Source: JANQPX01 sp039197065
GTDB lineage: Bacteria; Pseudomonadota; Alphaproteobacteria; Geminicoccales; Geminicoccaceae
Reading direction: 5' to 3'
DNA length: 64,000 nt
Assembly (NCBI GenBank): GCA_039197065.1
Contig: JBCCUL010000041.1
Location: forward strand, 1 to 64,000
Part shown: positions 27,876 through 36,438 of the stretch, one piece after another
How positions within the stretch are numbered: the first letter of the stretch is position 1
Layout of the letters: each line of letters opens with the position of its first letter
Position numbers and translations under genes: made by a program
Notes under the pieces: generated by a model
The model's database searches: none
What the model was told of the DNA's origin: nothing
What the model saw: only the letters and a program-made list of their open reading frames with translations

Positions 27876-28385
27876 ATGAAACCCCTCCAAAATGTTTCCA
27901 TCGCCGCGCTTGCCGTCATCGCTTTCGCGGGCGCCGCCAAAGCCGAACCTCATACGGAGAGAAGCATTCCGCTGGATTGGGCGCTCGAGGCGGCGACGGT
28001 CGCCTCCGAGACCTGCGCCGAGATGGGCTTTGCGACCACGGTCACCGTGGTCGACCAGCGCGCCCAGCCGCGGGTTCAATTGATGCGCGAAGGCGCTTTC
28101 CCGCATTCCTTCGAAACCAGCGACAGAAAGGCGCGCACAGCCGCTTCCCGCCGCGAGGCGACCGTGTTGATCGAGGCCGAAAACGAGCATGAGCCGAGCC
28201 TGGGTGCGGTGTTCAACGAGATTGGCCTGATCACGCTCTCAGGCGGCGTTCCGATCCTCTATGAAGGCGAGGTCATCGGCGGTATCGGCGTCGGCGGCGC
28301 GCCTGGCGAAGATGCAAACGGTATCGAACATGACGATATCTGCGCCGAAGCGGGCATCGCGGCGATCGCAGACGAACTCGACTAG
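27876..28385 (+). CDS. Secreted GlcG/HbpS-family heme-binding-like protein
   Basis: 169 aa with a signal peptide (MKPLQNVSIAALAVIAFAGA, cleaved near AKA) and one HbpS/GlcG domain: a long first helix (LDWALEAATVASETCAEMG), VTVVDQRAQPRVQLMREGAF, SDRKARTAA and the glycine-rich VPILYEGEVIGGIGVGGAPG end. Family members bind heme or act as accessory sensors of two-component kinases (HbpS with SenS/SenR). AAAGGA precedes the ATG at 27876. It follows the kinase gene by 69 bp, so it may be its accessory protein. Confidence 0.82.
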   Translation: MKPLQNVSIAALAVIAFAGAAKAEPHTERSIPLDWALEAATVASETCAEMGFATTVTVVDQRAQPRVQLMREGAFPHSFETSDRKARTAASRREATVLIEAENEHEPSLGAVFNEIGLITLSGGVPILYEGEVIGGIGVGGAPGEDANGIEHDDICAEAGIAAIADELD

Positions 28386-28415
28386 AATACGACAATTCAA
28401 GCTCAACGTTTCTCA

Positions 28416-28460
28416 GGACGGAGCCGCCCGATGAGCTGATGTTCGTAGGCGGCTCCGTCC
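28416..28460. terminator. Large inverted repeat between convergent genes
   Basis: GGACGGAGCCGCC (28416-28428) is perfectly complementary to 28448-28460, a 13-bp GC-rich stem with a 19-nt loop, 31 bp past the HbpS-like stop and 76 bp before the end of the convergent DUF1194 gene. Its symmetric place suggests a bidirectional transcription end, although no T-run follows on either strand. Confidence 0.5.
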
Positions 28461-28535
28461 GCGACAACTGCTTTCGCCATGGATCGGACCACGGTCCATG
28501 CTCTCGCTTAAACGGCGTTGTTGGGGGCACAGGCT

Positions 28536-29240
28536 CTAACGCCCGAGATCGGCAATTTCGAGAATCAGCTTCCGGCGGACCGCGTCTGCGAAACTCAATC
28601 GATCGTCAACCGTCACCACGAAGCTGCCGGGCCCGCCGACGATCGTCTTCGCGAAGGCCTCCTCCAGATCGTAGATATTCGGCCTGCCGCTGCAATCATC
28701 CTGCCGGCAGAGTATGGCGAGACCGTTGATGACGATATCGGCCGCCAAAGCCGAGGCGCGCGCCTCGGCGATGGGAATGCCGCCGAAATTGTTCGCGCTG
28801 TCGCCGGAAAAATCGATAACCCGGCGAAAGGCGTCGATGTCATTGTTGTCGATCAGCATCTCAGCCGCAGCGAGCGCATTGCCGATGGCATTCGGTCCAA
28901 AGGCGCGGCGCGGTGCATCGAGCAGAACCGAAGCGAACGATGATGCCGTCTCCTCGCCGTCAACGATCGTCCATGGCACGACAACGTCTTGCGATGCCGT
29001 GTCACCCCATTCGACATAGGTGATGGCGATCTTCTGCCTGAAACCCTGGCTTATCGCACCGAGCACATCTGGATGAACGATGGCGTCGGCGTAGCCCTGA
29101 CGCTGAAACCGGATTTCCGCATCATCAATCGATCGAGACGCGTCCGCGAGGATCACAAGCTCCAGATCCACCTCCTCGGCGGCCAACACATTGCTGACCA
29201 TGCCGATGGCAATCGTGAAGACGAGGGCGATCCAATGCAT
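28536..29240 (-). CDS. Secreted DUF1194-type VWA-like protein
   Basis: 234 aa with signal peptide (MHWIALVFTIAIGMVSN, cleaved near LAAEE) and a VWA-like DUF1194 domain: LVILADASRSIDD supplies D-x-S-x-S, and VIDFSGDSANN and IVINGLAIL are typical. The start at 29240 has GGAGG 7 nt upstream; the longer frame to 29315 does not. Function of DUF1194 proteins is not known. A second repeat copy lies upstream at 29356. Confidence 0.82.
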   Translation of the reverse strand: MHWIALVFTIAIGMVSNVLAAEEVDLELVILADASRSIDDAEIRFQRQGYADAIVHPDVLGAISQGFRQKIAITYVEWGDTASQDVVVPWTIVDGEETASSFASVLLDAPRRAFGPNAIGNALAAAEMLIDNNDIDAFRRVIDFSGDSANNFGGIPIAEARASALAADIVINGLAILCRQDDCSGRPNIYDLEEAFAKTIVGGPGSFVVTVDDRLSFADAVRRKLILEIADLGR

Positions 29241-29355
29241 GCAGCGACCTCCAACGATGCATCCGTGATCCGAGCGTATCTGCGAAACGGATTGAGGTCG
29301 AGGGCTGGCCGTCACGACACCGCTTGCTGCGCTTTAGCCTTTCGAGGAGGCTGGC

Positions 29356-29457
29356 GCTTTTTCTGAGAAGATGGAACCACTTGCTTGATAAGAAAACGAC
29401 GCGAAACAAAGAGATAGAGCATGTGTCTCGATCAGATCCAATCGGGATCCGCTCCAA
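29356..29457. repeat. Dispersed intergenic repeat, copy 2
   Basis: Partner of the element at 1329-1430, same orientation. Strongest identity is in the right half (GCGAAACAA, GAGATAGAGC, AATCGGGATCCGCTC). It sits between the DUF1194 gene and the kinase gene at 29580. Both copies adjoin a secreted VWA-type gene, probably by chance. Confidence 0.6.
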
Positions 29458-29579
29458 GTCTGCTTTTCTCATGGAGGTCGCGATAGGCGGTCGTTTCGAC
29501 TTGTCGCCTATTGCACTCATGCTCGCATTGTATTGTAAACGCGCGACGATGTTTCACAAACGAAACCGATGAAGTCCGA

Positions 29580-31196
29580 ATGACACCAGCGTCGCTTCGA
29601 GGGATCACCACGATATCGTCGCTGAAGGCGCGGTTGGGCCTGGGTTCGGTGCTGCTTGGAGCCGGCACGCTTCTGACGGCTTTCAGTCTCTACTACGCGA
29701 TGACCTTGGTGGCGGAGCGGCTGGATGCCGTCCTCGCTTCGGAAGCGCGTATCGCACGTTATGCGATCCTCTCGAGGCAGACAGCGACGTTTCTCGTTGT
29801 CGCGACCGAGACGGTGCAGACCGGACAGCCCGTCGATGTGCGCATGGAGCGGCTTTCGCCGGTCAATGATCGAATTCGTGCGACGCTTGAGCTTCTGCAG
29901 GCCGACATCGAACGCGCCGTCGACAAGGCGAGAGCTCTTGGAGTGGATGAGCAATCGCGTTACGGCACGCAGTCGCTTGGCATCGCGCGCATGGGGGCGA
30001 GGCTCGACAGCACGCTGAGGGGGCTCGCCGACGAGACGGCGGACAGGACAAGGCTGCGCGCGCATCTCGACGGGTTTGCCGCCAGTTTCGATCCGCTCCT
30101 GAACGAGGCGGTCAATACTGAAGCGTTGTTTCGCAGCAGCATCCTGTCGGGAATCGAGCGGCTGCGCCGCAATCTGACGACCATGGCGATCGGTATCGCG
30201 GCCCTGACGCTTCTTCTTTTGACGGTATTGTATTTCGGCCTTATCCACCCTCAATTTCGCAGGCTGGACCAGCTTCGAACCGCGGCATCCAGAATCGGAC
30301 GGGAGGACTTCGACATTGCACTTCCCGAAAGCAGCCGTGACGAGATCGGTCAGCTCTATGCGGAGACCAACCGCATGGCGGCAGCGCTGCAGAAGCGACG
30401 CGACGAGGTCAAGGCGGAATGGAGCCGGCTGAACGAGGTGATTGCGCAGCGAACGGAGGATCTGCGCACAGCCAACGCCAAGCTCGAGGCGATCGATGAC
30501 AACCGGCGTCGGCTGTTCGCCGACATCAGCCATGAACTGAGAACGCCGCTGACCGTCATATCGATGGAGGCGCAACTCGGCCTGAAAGGTGCGCCGGACC
30601 CCGAGGGCTCGTTTCGCACCATCGCGTCCCGCTCGTCACGGCTGAATCGCCGAATCGATGATCTCCTGCGCGTTGCTCAGTCCGACAGCGGACAGATCGC
30701 ACTAGATATCGAGACAGTCGAGCTCTCGAGGATCGCTCGGGAGGTGGTCGAGGAGGTTGGGGCGGAGCTTGACAATGCCGGGATGCAGCTGGAGCTTGGA
30801 GACATGCCGGAAGGGGCGATCCGGTGCGATATGAACTGGCTGCGGCAGACGATCGTGAGTCTTCTTCGGAACACCATCCGGCACGCACGCGCGGGAAAAC
30901 GGGTGGGTCTTTCGGCCGAAATCAGCGACGGGACGGCCGGCTTCCACGTGATCGACAATGGGCCGGGTATCGCCGAGTCCGAACAAGACCGCATGTTCGA
31001 TCGGTTCGCTCAAGGAGGGCAGGGCAATAGCCAAGGCTTCGGCGTTGGCCTGGCACTGGCGCGCTGGGTAACGGAAGCGCAGGAGGGTGACATCGAGTTG
31101 GTCAGTCCGGTTCCGCGAACCACGGCTTTAGGCAATGCGCCGGGCACGATGGTGACGGTTCGCCTGCCCCGCGCGGATCGATCCTCCCGGCCATGA
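29580..31196 (+). CDS. HAMP sensor histidine kinase beside pqq operon
   Basis: About 538 aa. Two membrane helices (about 18-40 and 202-222) enclose a ~160-residue helical periplasmic sensor; then HAMP, a coiled coil (KRRDEVKAEW region), HisKA with H318 in DISHELRTPLTVI, and HATPase (LRNTIRHARAG, DNGPGIAE, GFGVGLALA). The frame extends upstream to 29511, but the ATG at 29580 lets the basic N-terminus and first helix start normally. It overlaps the downstream response regulator by 4 nt. Its place right before pqqA suggests control of PQQ or methanol oxidation genes. Confidence 0.88.
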   Translation: MTPASLRGITTISSLKARLGLGSVLLGAGTLLTAFSLYYAMTLVAERLDAVLASEARIARYAILSRQTATFLVVATETVQTGQPVDVRMERLSPVNDRIRATLELLQADIERAVDKARALGVDEQSRYGTQSLGIARMGARLDSTLRGLADETADRTRLRAHLDGFAASFDPLLNEAVNTEALFRSSILSGIERLRRNLTTMAIGIAALTLLLLTVLYFGLIHPQFRRLDQLRTAASRIGREDFDIALPESSRDEIGQLYAETNRMAAALQKRRDEVKAEWSRLNEVIAQRTEDLRTANAKLEAIDDNRRRLFADISHELRTPLTVISMEAQLGLKGAPDPEGSFRTIASRSSRLNRRIDDLLRVAQSDSGQIALDIETVELSRIAREVVEEVGAELDNAGMQLELGDMPEGAIRCDMNWLRQTIVSLLRNTIRHARAGKRVGLSAEISDGTAGFHVIDNGPGIAESEQDRMFDRFAQGGQGNSQGFGVGLALARWVTEAQEGDIELVSPVPRTTALGNAPGTMVTVRLPRADRSSRP

Positions 31197-31876
31197 GCCC
31201 GCGGCTTCTCATCGTCGATGACGACCCGGAGATCACATCCGCGCTCGTGCGCGGGCTGGCGCTGCACGGCTATGATGCGCAGCCCGAGAACCGGGCTGAT
31301 CGCGCCCTCGAGCGTCTCAGAACCGAGAGTTTTTCAGGCGCCATCGTCGATGTGATGCTGGGTGCGGACAGCGGGGTCGATCTTGTGCGTGAGGCGCGTG
31401 GGAGTGGCCTGACGCTGCCGATCCTGATGCTGTCTGCGCTTTCGGAAGTCGATCAGCGTGCGACGGGGTTGGAGGCAGGTGCAGACGACTACATCGTCAA
31501 GCCGTTCGACTTCGACGAGCTTGTCGCCCGTCTTCGCGTTCAGGAGCGGCGGGCGAGCGCTGCGTGGCCTGAGCCCGCCCGGCTGCATGCCGTGTCGCGG
31601 ATACTCGAAGGAAGCGCCGGATCGGTCACCCTGACGGAGCGTGAGTATGATTTGTTGGAAGTTTTGATTGATCATACAGGAACACCACTTACGCGGGGCG
31701 CGATCTTCGACATGTTGTGGTCGGGGGAAGGCTCCAACAATGAGAATGTGGTCAACGTCTATGTGGGCTATCTTCGAAAGAAGCTCGGCGACCTCGATTT
31801 CGGCTTCGAGATCAAGACGTTACGCCATCAGGGATTTTATCTTGACGGACGTATTCCGACGAAATGCGCGGAATAA
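31193..31876 (+). CDS. OmpR-family response regulator beside pqq operon
   Basis: 227-aa regulator with receiver acidic residues DDD (9-11), phospho-acceptor D53 (AIVDVMLGAD), Lys in DDYIVKPFDF, and a winged-helix DNA-binding domain (LTEREYDLLEVLI, NVVNVYVGYLRKKLG). ATGA overlap with the kinase. Ends 113 bp before pqqA on the same strand. Resembles the MxbDM type of regulation by context only; no binding site was identified. Confidence 0.92.
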   Translation: MSPRLLIVDDDPEITSALVRGLALHGYDAQPENRADRALERLRTESFSGAIVDVMLGADSGVDLVREARGSGLTLPILMLSALSEVDQRATGLEAGADDYIVKPFDFDELVARLRVQERRASAAWPEPARLHAVSRILEGSAGSVTLTEREYDLLEVLIDHTGTPLTRGAIFDMLWSGEGSNNENVVNVYVGYLRKKLGDLDFGFEIKTLRHQGFYLDGRIPTKCAE

Positions 31877-31989
31877 TGCTGACCAATGATGCCGACTAAA
31901 GTCTGTGTTTTTCTTAGCGAATAAGAGTAGCGGGCCCCCGACTGCGGATGCATGTTCTATATTGAACGATGTCTCAAAGGAGAAACGCT

Positions 31990-32091
31990 ATGGCTTGGTC
32001 GAAGCCTGAAATCCGCGAGATCGAATGCGGTATGGAAGTCAACATGTACAGCCCTGAGCAGGGTGATGAGGAGCGGGAAACCTTCCTCTGA
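31990..32091 (+). CDS. pqqA: PQQ precursor peptide PqqA
   Basis: 33-aa ribosomal peptide whose Glu and Tyr are cross-linked to become pyrroloquinoline quinone. The E-x3-Y core is E16-V-N-M-Y20, preceded by the usual basic/acidic leader (MAWSKPEIREIECG) and followed by an acidic tail. AAAGGAG lies 7 nt before the ATG. The stop overlaps the pqqB ATG (TGATG). It is slightly longer than the common 23-29-aa forms. Confidence 0.95.
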   Translation: MAWSKPEIREIECGMEVNMYSPEQGDEERETFL

Positions 32092-33014
32092 TGCAGCAGC
32101 GCGGAGTCTCAACGGGATTCCGCGCGCTCATCCTCGGCGCGGCTGCCGGCGGTGGTTTACCCCAGTGGAATTGCGGTTGCCGCAACTGCTATCTCGCTCG
32201 TCAGGGTGAGATCGCGCCTCAAACCCAATCATCCCTTGCCGTCACCGGCGATGGTCGTCACTGGGCAGTATTAAACGCCTCACCGGATATTCGAGAACAG
32301 TTCACGCGGACGCCGGCGCTGCATCCCACGGGCCAGCGCGAGTTACCTCTGACTTCGGTCCTCGTGACCAATGGCGACATCGACCATGTGGCAGGGCTTC
32401 TGACCCTTCGCGAGATGCAGCCTTTCACGCTGCTCGCGACGGCGGGTATTCACGAAATCCTCGCGAACAATCCGATCTTCGATGCCCTTAATGCCGAGGT
32501 GGTGACCAGGACCATGGTGACGTTGGAGGTCCCCTTCGCTTTGGCGCCCGATCTTCAGGCAACGCTCTTCCCTGTGCCGGGCAAGACGCCGCTCTATATG
32601 GAACGGGCAGACGAAGAGGTGAAGACCGACGTCATCGGGGATCAGACGGTGGGCGTGAAACTGGAGACGGACGGGCATGTCGCCTACTACATTCCCGGCT
32701 GCGCCTATCTGTCGTCGGACCTCGCTGAGCGGATCGATGGAGCGGATCTGGTCTTCTTCGATGGAACGCTCTGGCAGGACGATGAGATGCGCCGTACCGG
32801 CGTCGGCGTGAAGACAGGCAAGCGCATGGGCCACATGTCGATGAGCGGTTCCGATGGGTCGATGGCGGCCTTTGCGCCACTCGACATCGACCGGAAAGTC
32901 TACGTGCATATGAACAACACCAACCCGGTCTTTCGCCCCGACGCACCCGAGCGTGCAGCGGCCGAGGCGGCTGGCTGGACCATTGGGCAGGATGGCATGG
33001 AGATCGAACTTTGA
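32091..33014 (+). CDS. pqqB: PQQ biosynthesis protein PqqB
   Basis: 307-aa metallo-beta-lactamase-fold hydroxylase that modifies the Tyr moiety of the PQQ precursor. The N-terminal LGAAAGGGLPQWNCGCRNC motif holds the structural zinc cysteines, and TNGDIDHVAGLL and MGHMSMSGSDGS are family blocks. Coupled to pqqA (1-nt overlap) and to pqqC (TTGA overlap). Confidence 0.97.
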   Translation: MQQRGVSTGFRALILGAAAGGGLPQWNCGCRNCYLARQGEIAPQTQSSLAVTGDGRHWAVLNASPDIREQFTRTPALHPTGQRELPLTSVLVTNGDIDHVAGLLTLREMQPFTLLATAGIHEILANNPIFDALNAEVVTRTMVTLEVPFALAPDLQATLFPVPGKTPLYMERADEEVKTDVIGDQTVGVKLETDGHVAYYIPGCAYLSSDLAERIDGADLVFFDGTLWQDDEMRRTGVGVKTGKRMGHMSMSGSDGSMAAFAPLDIDRKVYVHMNNTNPVFRPDAPERAAAEAAGWTIGQDGMEIEL

Positions 33015-33760
33015 CCGCGTCGCGCGAAGACTTCGAGGCGCGGCTGCGCCAGATCGGGGCGGAACGCTATCACGATCTGCACCCGTTTCATGATCGGCTG
33101 CACAGCGGACAATGCTCGCCCGACCAAGTGAGAGCCTGGGTGATCAACCGCTACTATTACCAGCATTCGATTCCGATGAAGGACGCCGCCTTCATGAGCC
33201 GGGTGGAAGATCCGGCATTGCGCCGCGCCTGGCGCTCGCGGATCGAGGATCACGACGGCACCAGTGAAAATGAGGGCGGTATCAAGCGATGGCTCAGGCT
33301 CGCCGAGGCGGTCGGGCTCGATCCGGATTATGTGGCGTCCCGCGAAGGCGTCCTGCCGGCGACGCGCTTTGCGGTGGATGCTTACGTCCGCTTCGTGCGC
33401 GACAAGACCCTGCTTGAAGCCGTAGCGTCTTCCCTAACCGAGCTCTTCGCCCCGAAGATCCATGCGAACCGGATCCAGGGCCTGCTCAAGAACTACGACT
33501 TCGCCAATGACAGCTCGCTTGCCTATTTCAGCAACCGACTGAAGGAGGCGCCGAAAGATGTCGCCTTCGGGCTGGTCTGGGTGCTCGATCACGCTGATAC
33601 GGCGGAGAAGCAGGAGGCGGCTGCCCAGGCACTCATTTTCAAAACGGACGTGCTTTGGTCGCAGCTCGATGCGCTCTCGAGCGCTTATGTTGAACCGGGC
33701 CGTATTCCGCCGGGCGCATGGGTGCCGGGCGAGGGGCTGTTGCTGCAGCGGGCGGGTTGA
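33011..33760 (+). CDS. pqqC: PQQ synthase PqqC
   Basis: 249-aa cofactor-free oxidase for the last eight-electron oxidation and ring closure to PQQ. All-helical; conserved INRYYYQHSIPMKDAAFMSR, DHDGT and LTELFAPKIHA segments are present. TTG start within the pqqB stop. Normal length. Confidence 0.97.
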   Translation: MTASREDFEARLRQIGAERYHDLHPFHDRLHSGQCSPDQVRAWVINRYYYQHSIPMKDAAFMSRVEDPALRRAWRSRIEDHDGTSENEGGIKRWLRLAEAVGLDPDYVASREGVLPATRFAVDAYVRFVRDKTLLEAVASSLTELFAPKIHANRIQGLLKNYDFANDSSLAYFSNRLKEAPKDVAFGLVWVLDHADTAEKQEAAAQALIFKTDVLWSQLDALSSAYVEPGRIPPGAWVPGEGLLLQRAG

Positions 33761-34035
33761 TGGAGGCCGGAGAGGTGCCTTGCCTGCCTCGTGGCGTCCG
33801 GCTGCATTATGACAAGGTGCGGGATTCATGGGTGCTGCTGGCGCCTGAACGCGCCATCAAGCTGGATGCGATCGGCCACGCCATCCTCTCTGAGGTGGAC
33901 GGATCGCGCAGCTTCGGGGACATCACCCAGTCCCTTGCCGAAAAATACGGCGCACCACTTGAGCAGATCGTCGAGGATAGCGGCAGTTTCCTAGGCACCC
34001 TCCGAGATCGTCGCTTCCTGGATGTTCTGACATGA
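33760..34035 (+). CDS. pqqD: PQQ biosynthesis chaperone PqqD
   Basis: 91-aa RiPP recognition element that presents PqqA to PqqE. Winged-helix fold; PRGVRLHYDKVRDSWVLLAP and the downstream helix-rich SRSFGDITQSLAEKYG are typical. The ATG overlaps the pqqC stop by one base; an upstream in-frame Met would lie inside pqqC. Overlaps pqqE by 4 nt. Confidence 0.96.
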   Translation: MEAGEVPCLPRGVRLHYDKVRDSWVLLAPERAIKLDAIGHAILSEVDGSRSFGDITQSLAEKYGAPLEQIVEDSGSFLGTLRDRRFLDVLT

Positions 34036-35156
34036 CGGCTGCGCCACCTCCTATCGCCATGCTGGCTGAACTCACGCATAGATGCCCGCTGTCTTGTCCC
34101 TATTGCTCAAATCCCATCGAGCTTGCGCGTCAGGCGATGGAGCTGTCGACGGAAGACTGGGCGGACGTGTTTCGTCAGGCAGCGGCGCTGGGCGTTCTGC
34201 AGGTGCATCTTTCGGGCGGCGAGCCGGCCTCGAGGCGTGATCTGGTGGAGCTTGTCTCAGCGGCGCGCGGGGCAGGGCTCTACACCAACCTGATCACGTC
34301 AGGCGTCGGCCTCAACGAAAAGCGCCTGAACGCGCTGGACGACGCCGGGCTCGATCACGTCCAGCTGTCGCTGCAGGGCACGGATGCCGCCATGGCCGAT
34401 GAAATCGGCGGGTATCGAGGCGGCTTCGATCGCAAGATGCAAGTGGCGCTTTGGATCGGCGACATCGGCTTTCCCTTGACGCTGAACGTGGTCCTGCATC
34501 GGCGCAATCTGCATCAGCTACCCCGAGCGATCGAGCTTGCGGTTGAAATGGGGGCCCGGCGGATCGAGGTCGCCACGGTGCAGTTCCACGGCTGGGCCCT
34601 GAAGAACAGAGACGCCCTGATGCCGACCAGGGAGCAGGCCAAGGAGGCGACGCGCATCGTCAATGAGGCTCGCCGGCATTTCAAAGGCGTCCTCGTCATC
34701 GACTACGTCCCGGCGGACTATCACGAGGATTATCCGAAGCGATGCATGGGCGGCTGGGGAACGACCGGCCTCAACATTACGCCGGACGGCCTTGTGCTCC
34801 CTTGCCACGCAGCCCAGACGATCCCCCATCTGACCTTCGAAAAGGTCACAGAAACACCGCTCGCGGCGATCTGGAACGACAGCTCGTCGTTCAACATGTA
34901 TCGCGGCGATAGCTGGATGCGGGAACCTTGCAGGAGCTGCGATCGACGGACGGTGGATTTCGGCGGCTGCCGCTGTCAGGCGATGGCCCTTGTCGGCGAC
35001 GCTGCGGCGACGGACCCGGTCTGTATCAAATCGCCTCACCATGCAGCCCTGCGCGAGCGGGCCGACGCCCATGCCGGCCATGTCGATGCGGCTCTGAACT
35101 ACCGCGTCGGGCCTGGCCAGGCGCCTGCCCGCCAGGTCGTCGAGCCGGCTGGCTGA
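34032..35156 (+). CDS. pqqE: PQQ radical SAM enzyme PqqE
   Basis: 374-aa radical SAM protein that makes the Glu-Tyr carbon-carbon link in PqqA. The [4Fe-4S] motif C-x3-C-x2-C is C18, C22, C25 (HRCPLSCPYC), followed by the LSGGEP motif. The C-terminal SPASM part has PCHAAQTIPHL and CRSCDRRTVDFGGCRCQA cysteines for auxiliary clusters. Last pqq gene. Confidence 0.97.
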   Translation: MTAAPPPIAMLAELTHRCPLSCPYCSNPIELARQAMELSTEDWADVFRQAAALGVLQVHLSGGEPASRRDLVELVSAARGAGLYTNLITSGVGLNEKRLNALDDAGLDHVQLSLQGTDAAMADEIGGYRGGFDRKMQVALWIGDIGFPLTLNVVLHRRNLHQLPRAIELAVEMGARRIEVATVQFHGWALKNRDALMPTREQAKEATRIVNEARRHFKGVLVIDYVPADYHEDYPKRCMGGWGTTGLNITPDGLVLPCHAAQTIPHLTFEKVTETPLAAIWNDSSSFNMYRGDSWMREPCRSCDRRTVDFGGCRCQAMALVGDAAATDPVCIKSPHHAALRERADAHAGHVDAALNYRVGPGQAPARQVVEPAG

Positions 35157-35343
35157 CGCGAGTCCTCCAACAGCGTATCTATGAGTGTCTGGACGCAGGG
35201 GCAACGCCGATCTACGTTTTTCTAAGGTGATCGAAGCGAACATGTCCGCCCCTGGCGTGACCACATCGGAAAGTGACCATCACGATCCGGAAGAACTCCA
35301 AAACGTACGGCCAGTCTTGGCCATCAAGGCGAGAACGGCATGA

Positions 35344-36319
35344 GGTGATCAAGCCACGACGTTTCGCTCTTCGGCTGGCTTGGTTCCTAGCGCTCTTATC
35401 TCTGTTACAGGTTGCTCCAGCGCTACGCGTAGGTCCGCTGCAGGCAGCCGGCAATGTAGAGGCCGTGGACAAGTCGTCCTATCTGCAGCTGGCCCGCCAG
35501 GGATGGTCCTACGAGTTGCGTACCACGATGCTGGGACGCGATCTCTCCATTCCCGTCGACATCAACGGCAAGAGGCTCTCCGGTGCCTATCTCTGCGTCA
35601 TCGGCGACAAGCCGCATCCGATCACGGCGCAAACGATCGACGCCTTTCGTCGTTTGATCGGGCAAGTCTTCGGTCGGCCGCTTTTGATGCGATACGCCGG
35701 ATCAAGCGCCAAGGATTGCGGGACGGGGCGGGTCGTGATGCTCAGGCTCTACTCCGGCGCCCCGCCAAATCGGGCGCTCTCGGCAGATCTGGATTGGATG
35801 AACGAGGTTTATGCGCTCGGCCTTCAGAGCAAAAGGGGCTATGCCGCAACCTCGCCGGCGATGGCGCAGACATTCTTTGGCCGTCGAGGCCAAGGCACGC
35901 ATATCATGGTTCAGCAGCCCAGATGGCGTCGGGTCGGCACGCTCGAGGAGCGTTTCTTTCGCTCGATCCTGATCGAGGAACTCTATCAGTCCTTCACCTT
36001 CGGCATGGATGTGCTCCTGTTCGACCGGACCTTGCCTTTTCTCTCGAAACTTCAGGAGAAACCGACGAACCTTTACCGTCTTCCTTGGGACTCGAAAGCC
36101 TTCATGCAGGCGCTGTTGAATTCCAGTCCCGCCGGCCTCTGCGCCTTCGATGTGTTCATGCTGCATGCTATCGCCCGGTCCCCGGCGGAACAGACCACGG
36201 AACCGGCGTTCATCGATTTCATCGAGGCGGAATATGACAGCTTGATCTCGATCGCCGGAGAGACGCAAAAGCTCCCCTTTCTGAAAGGTCTCATGGATCC
36301 TGCATGTGCGGGGAGATAG
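35344..36319 (+). CDS. Secreted protein of unknown function (DUF2927-like?)
   Basis: About 324 aa with an N-terminal signal (LAWFLALLSLLQVAPAL). No family recognised with certainty. A segment IEELYQSFTFGMDV followed by a short Leu/Phe-rich stretch and a CAFDVFMLHAI motif is reminiscent of DUF2927 proteins of alphaproteobacteria, but the match is partial. Two Cys pairs (CVIGD, KDCGTG, GLCAFD, PACAG) suggest disulfides. The GTG at 35344 gives a compact signal; the frame extends to another GTG at 35273. It lies between pqqE and the MoxR operon on the same strand, so a link to periplasmic quinoprotein assembly is possible. Confidence 0.55.
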
Positions 36320-36438
36320 CCGAGCCGGAGGCATCGGGACCGACCATTGGTGGTATTTGCGGCACTTGGGTCCGAGTGTAAGCTTATTCCAAGTCGCAGG
36401 CGCAAGCGGCATCCCGTTCTTGGGGATCAGGAGGCAGG

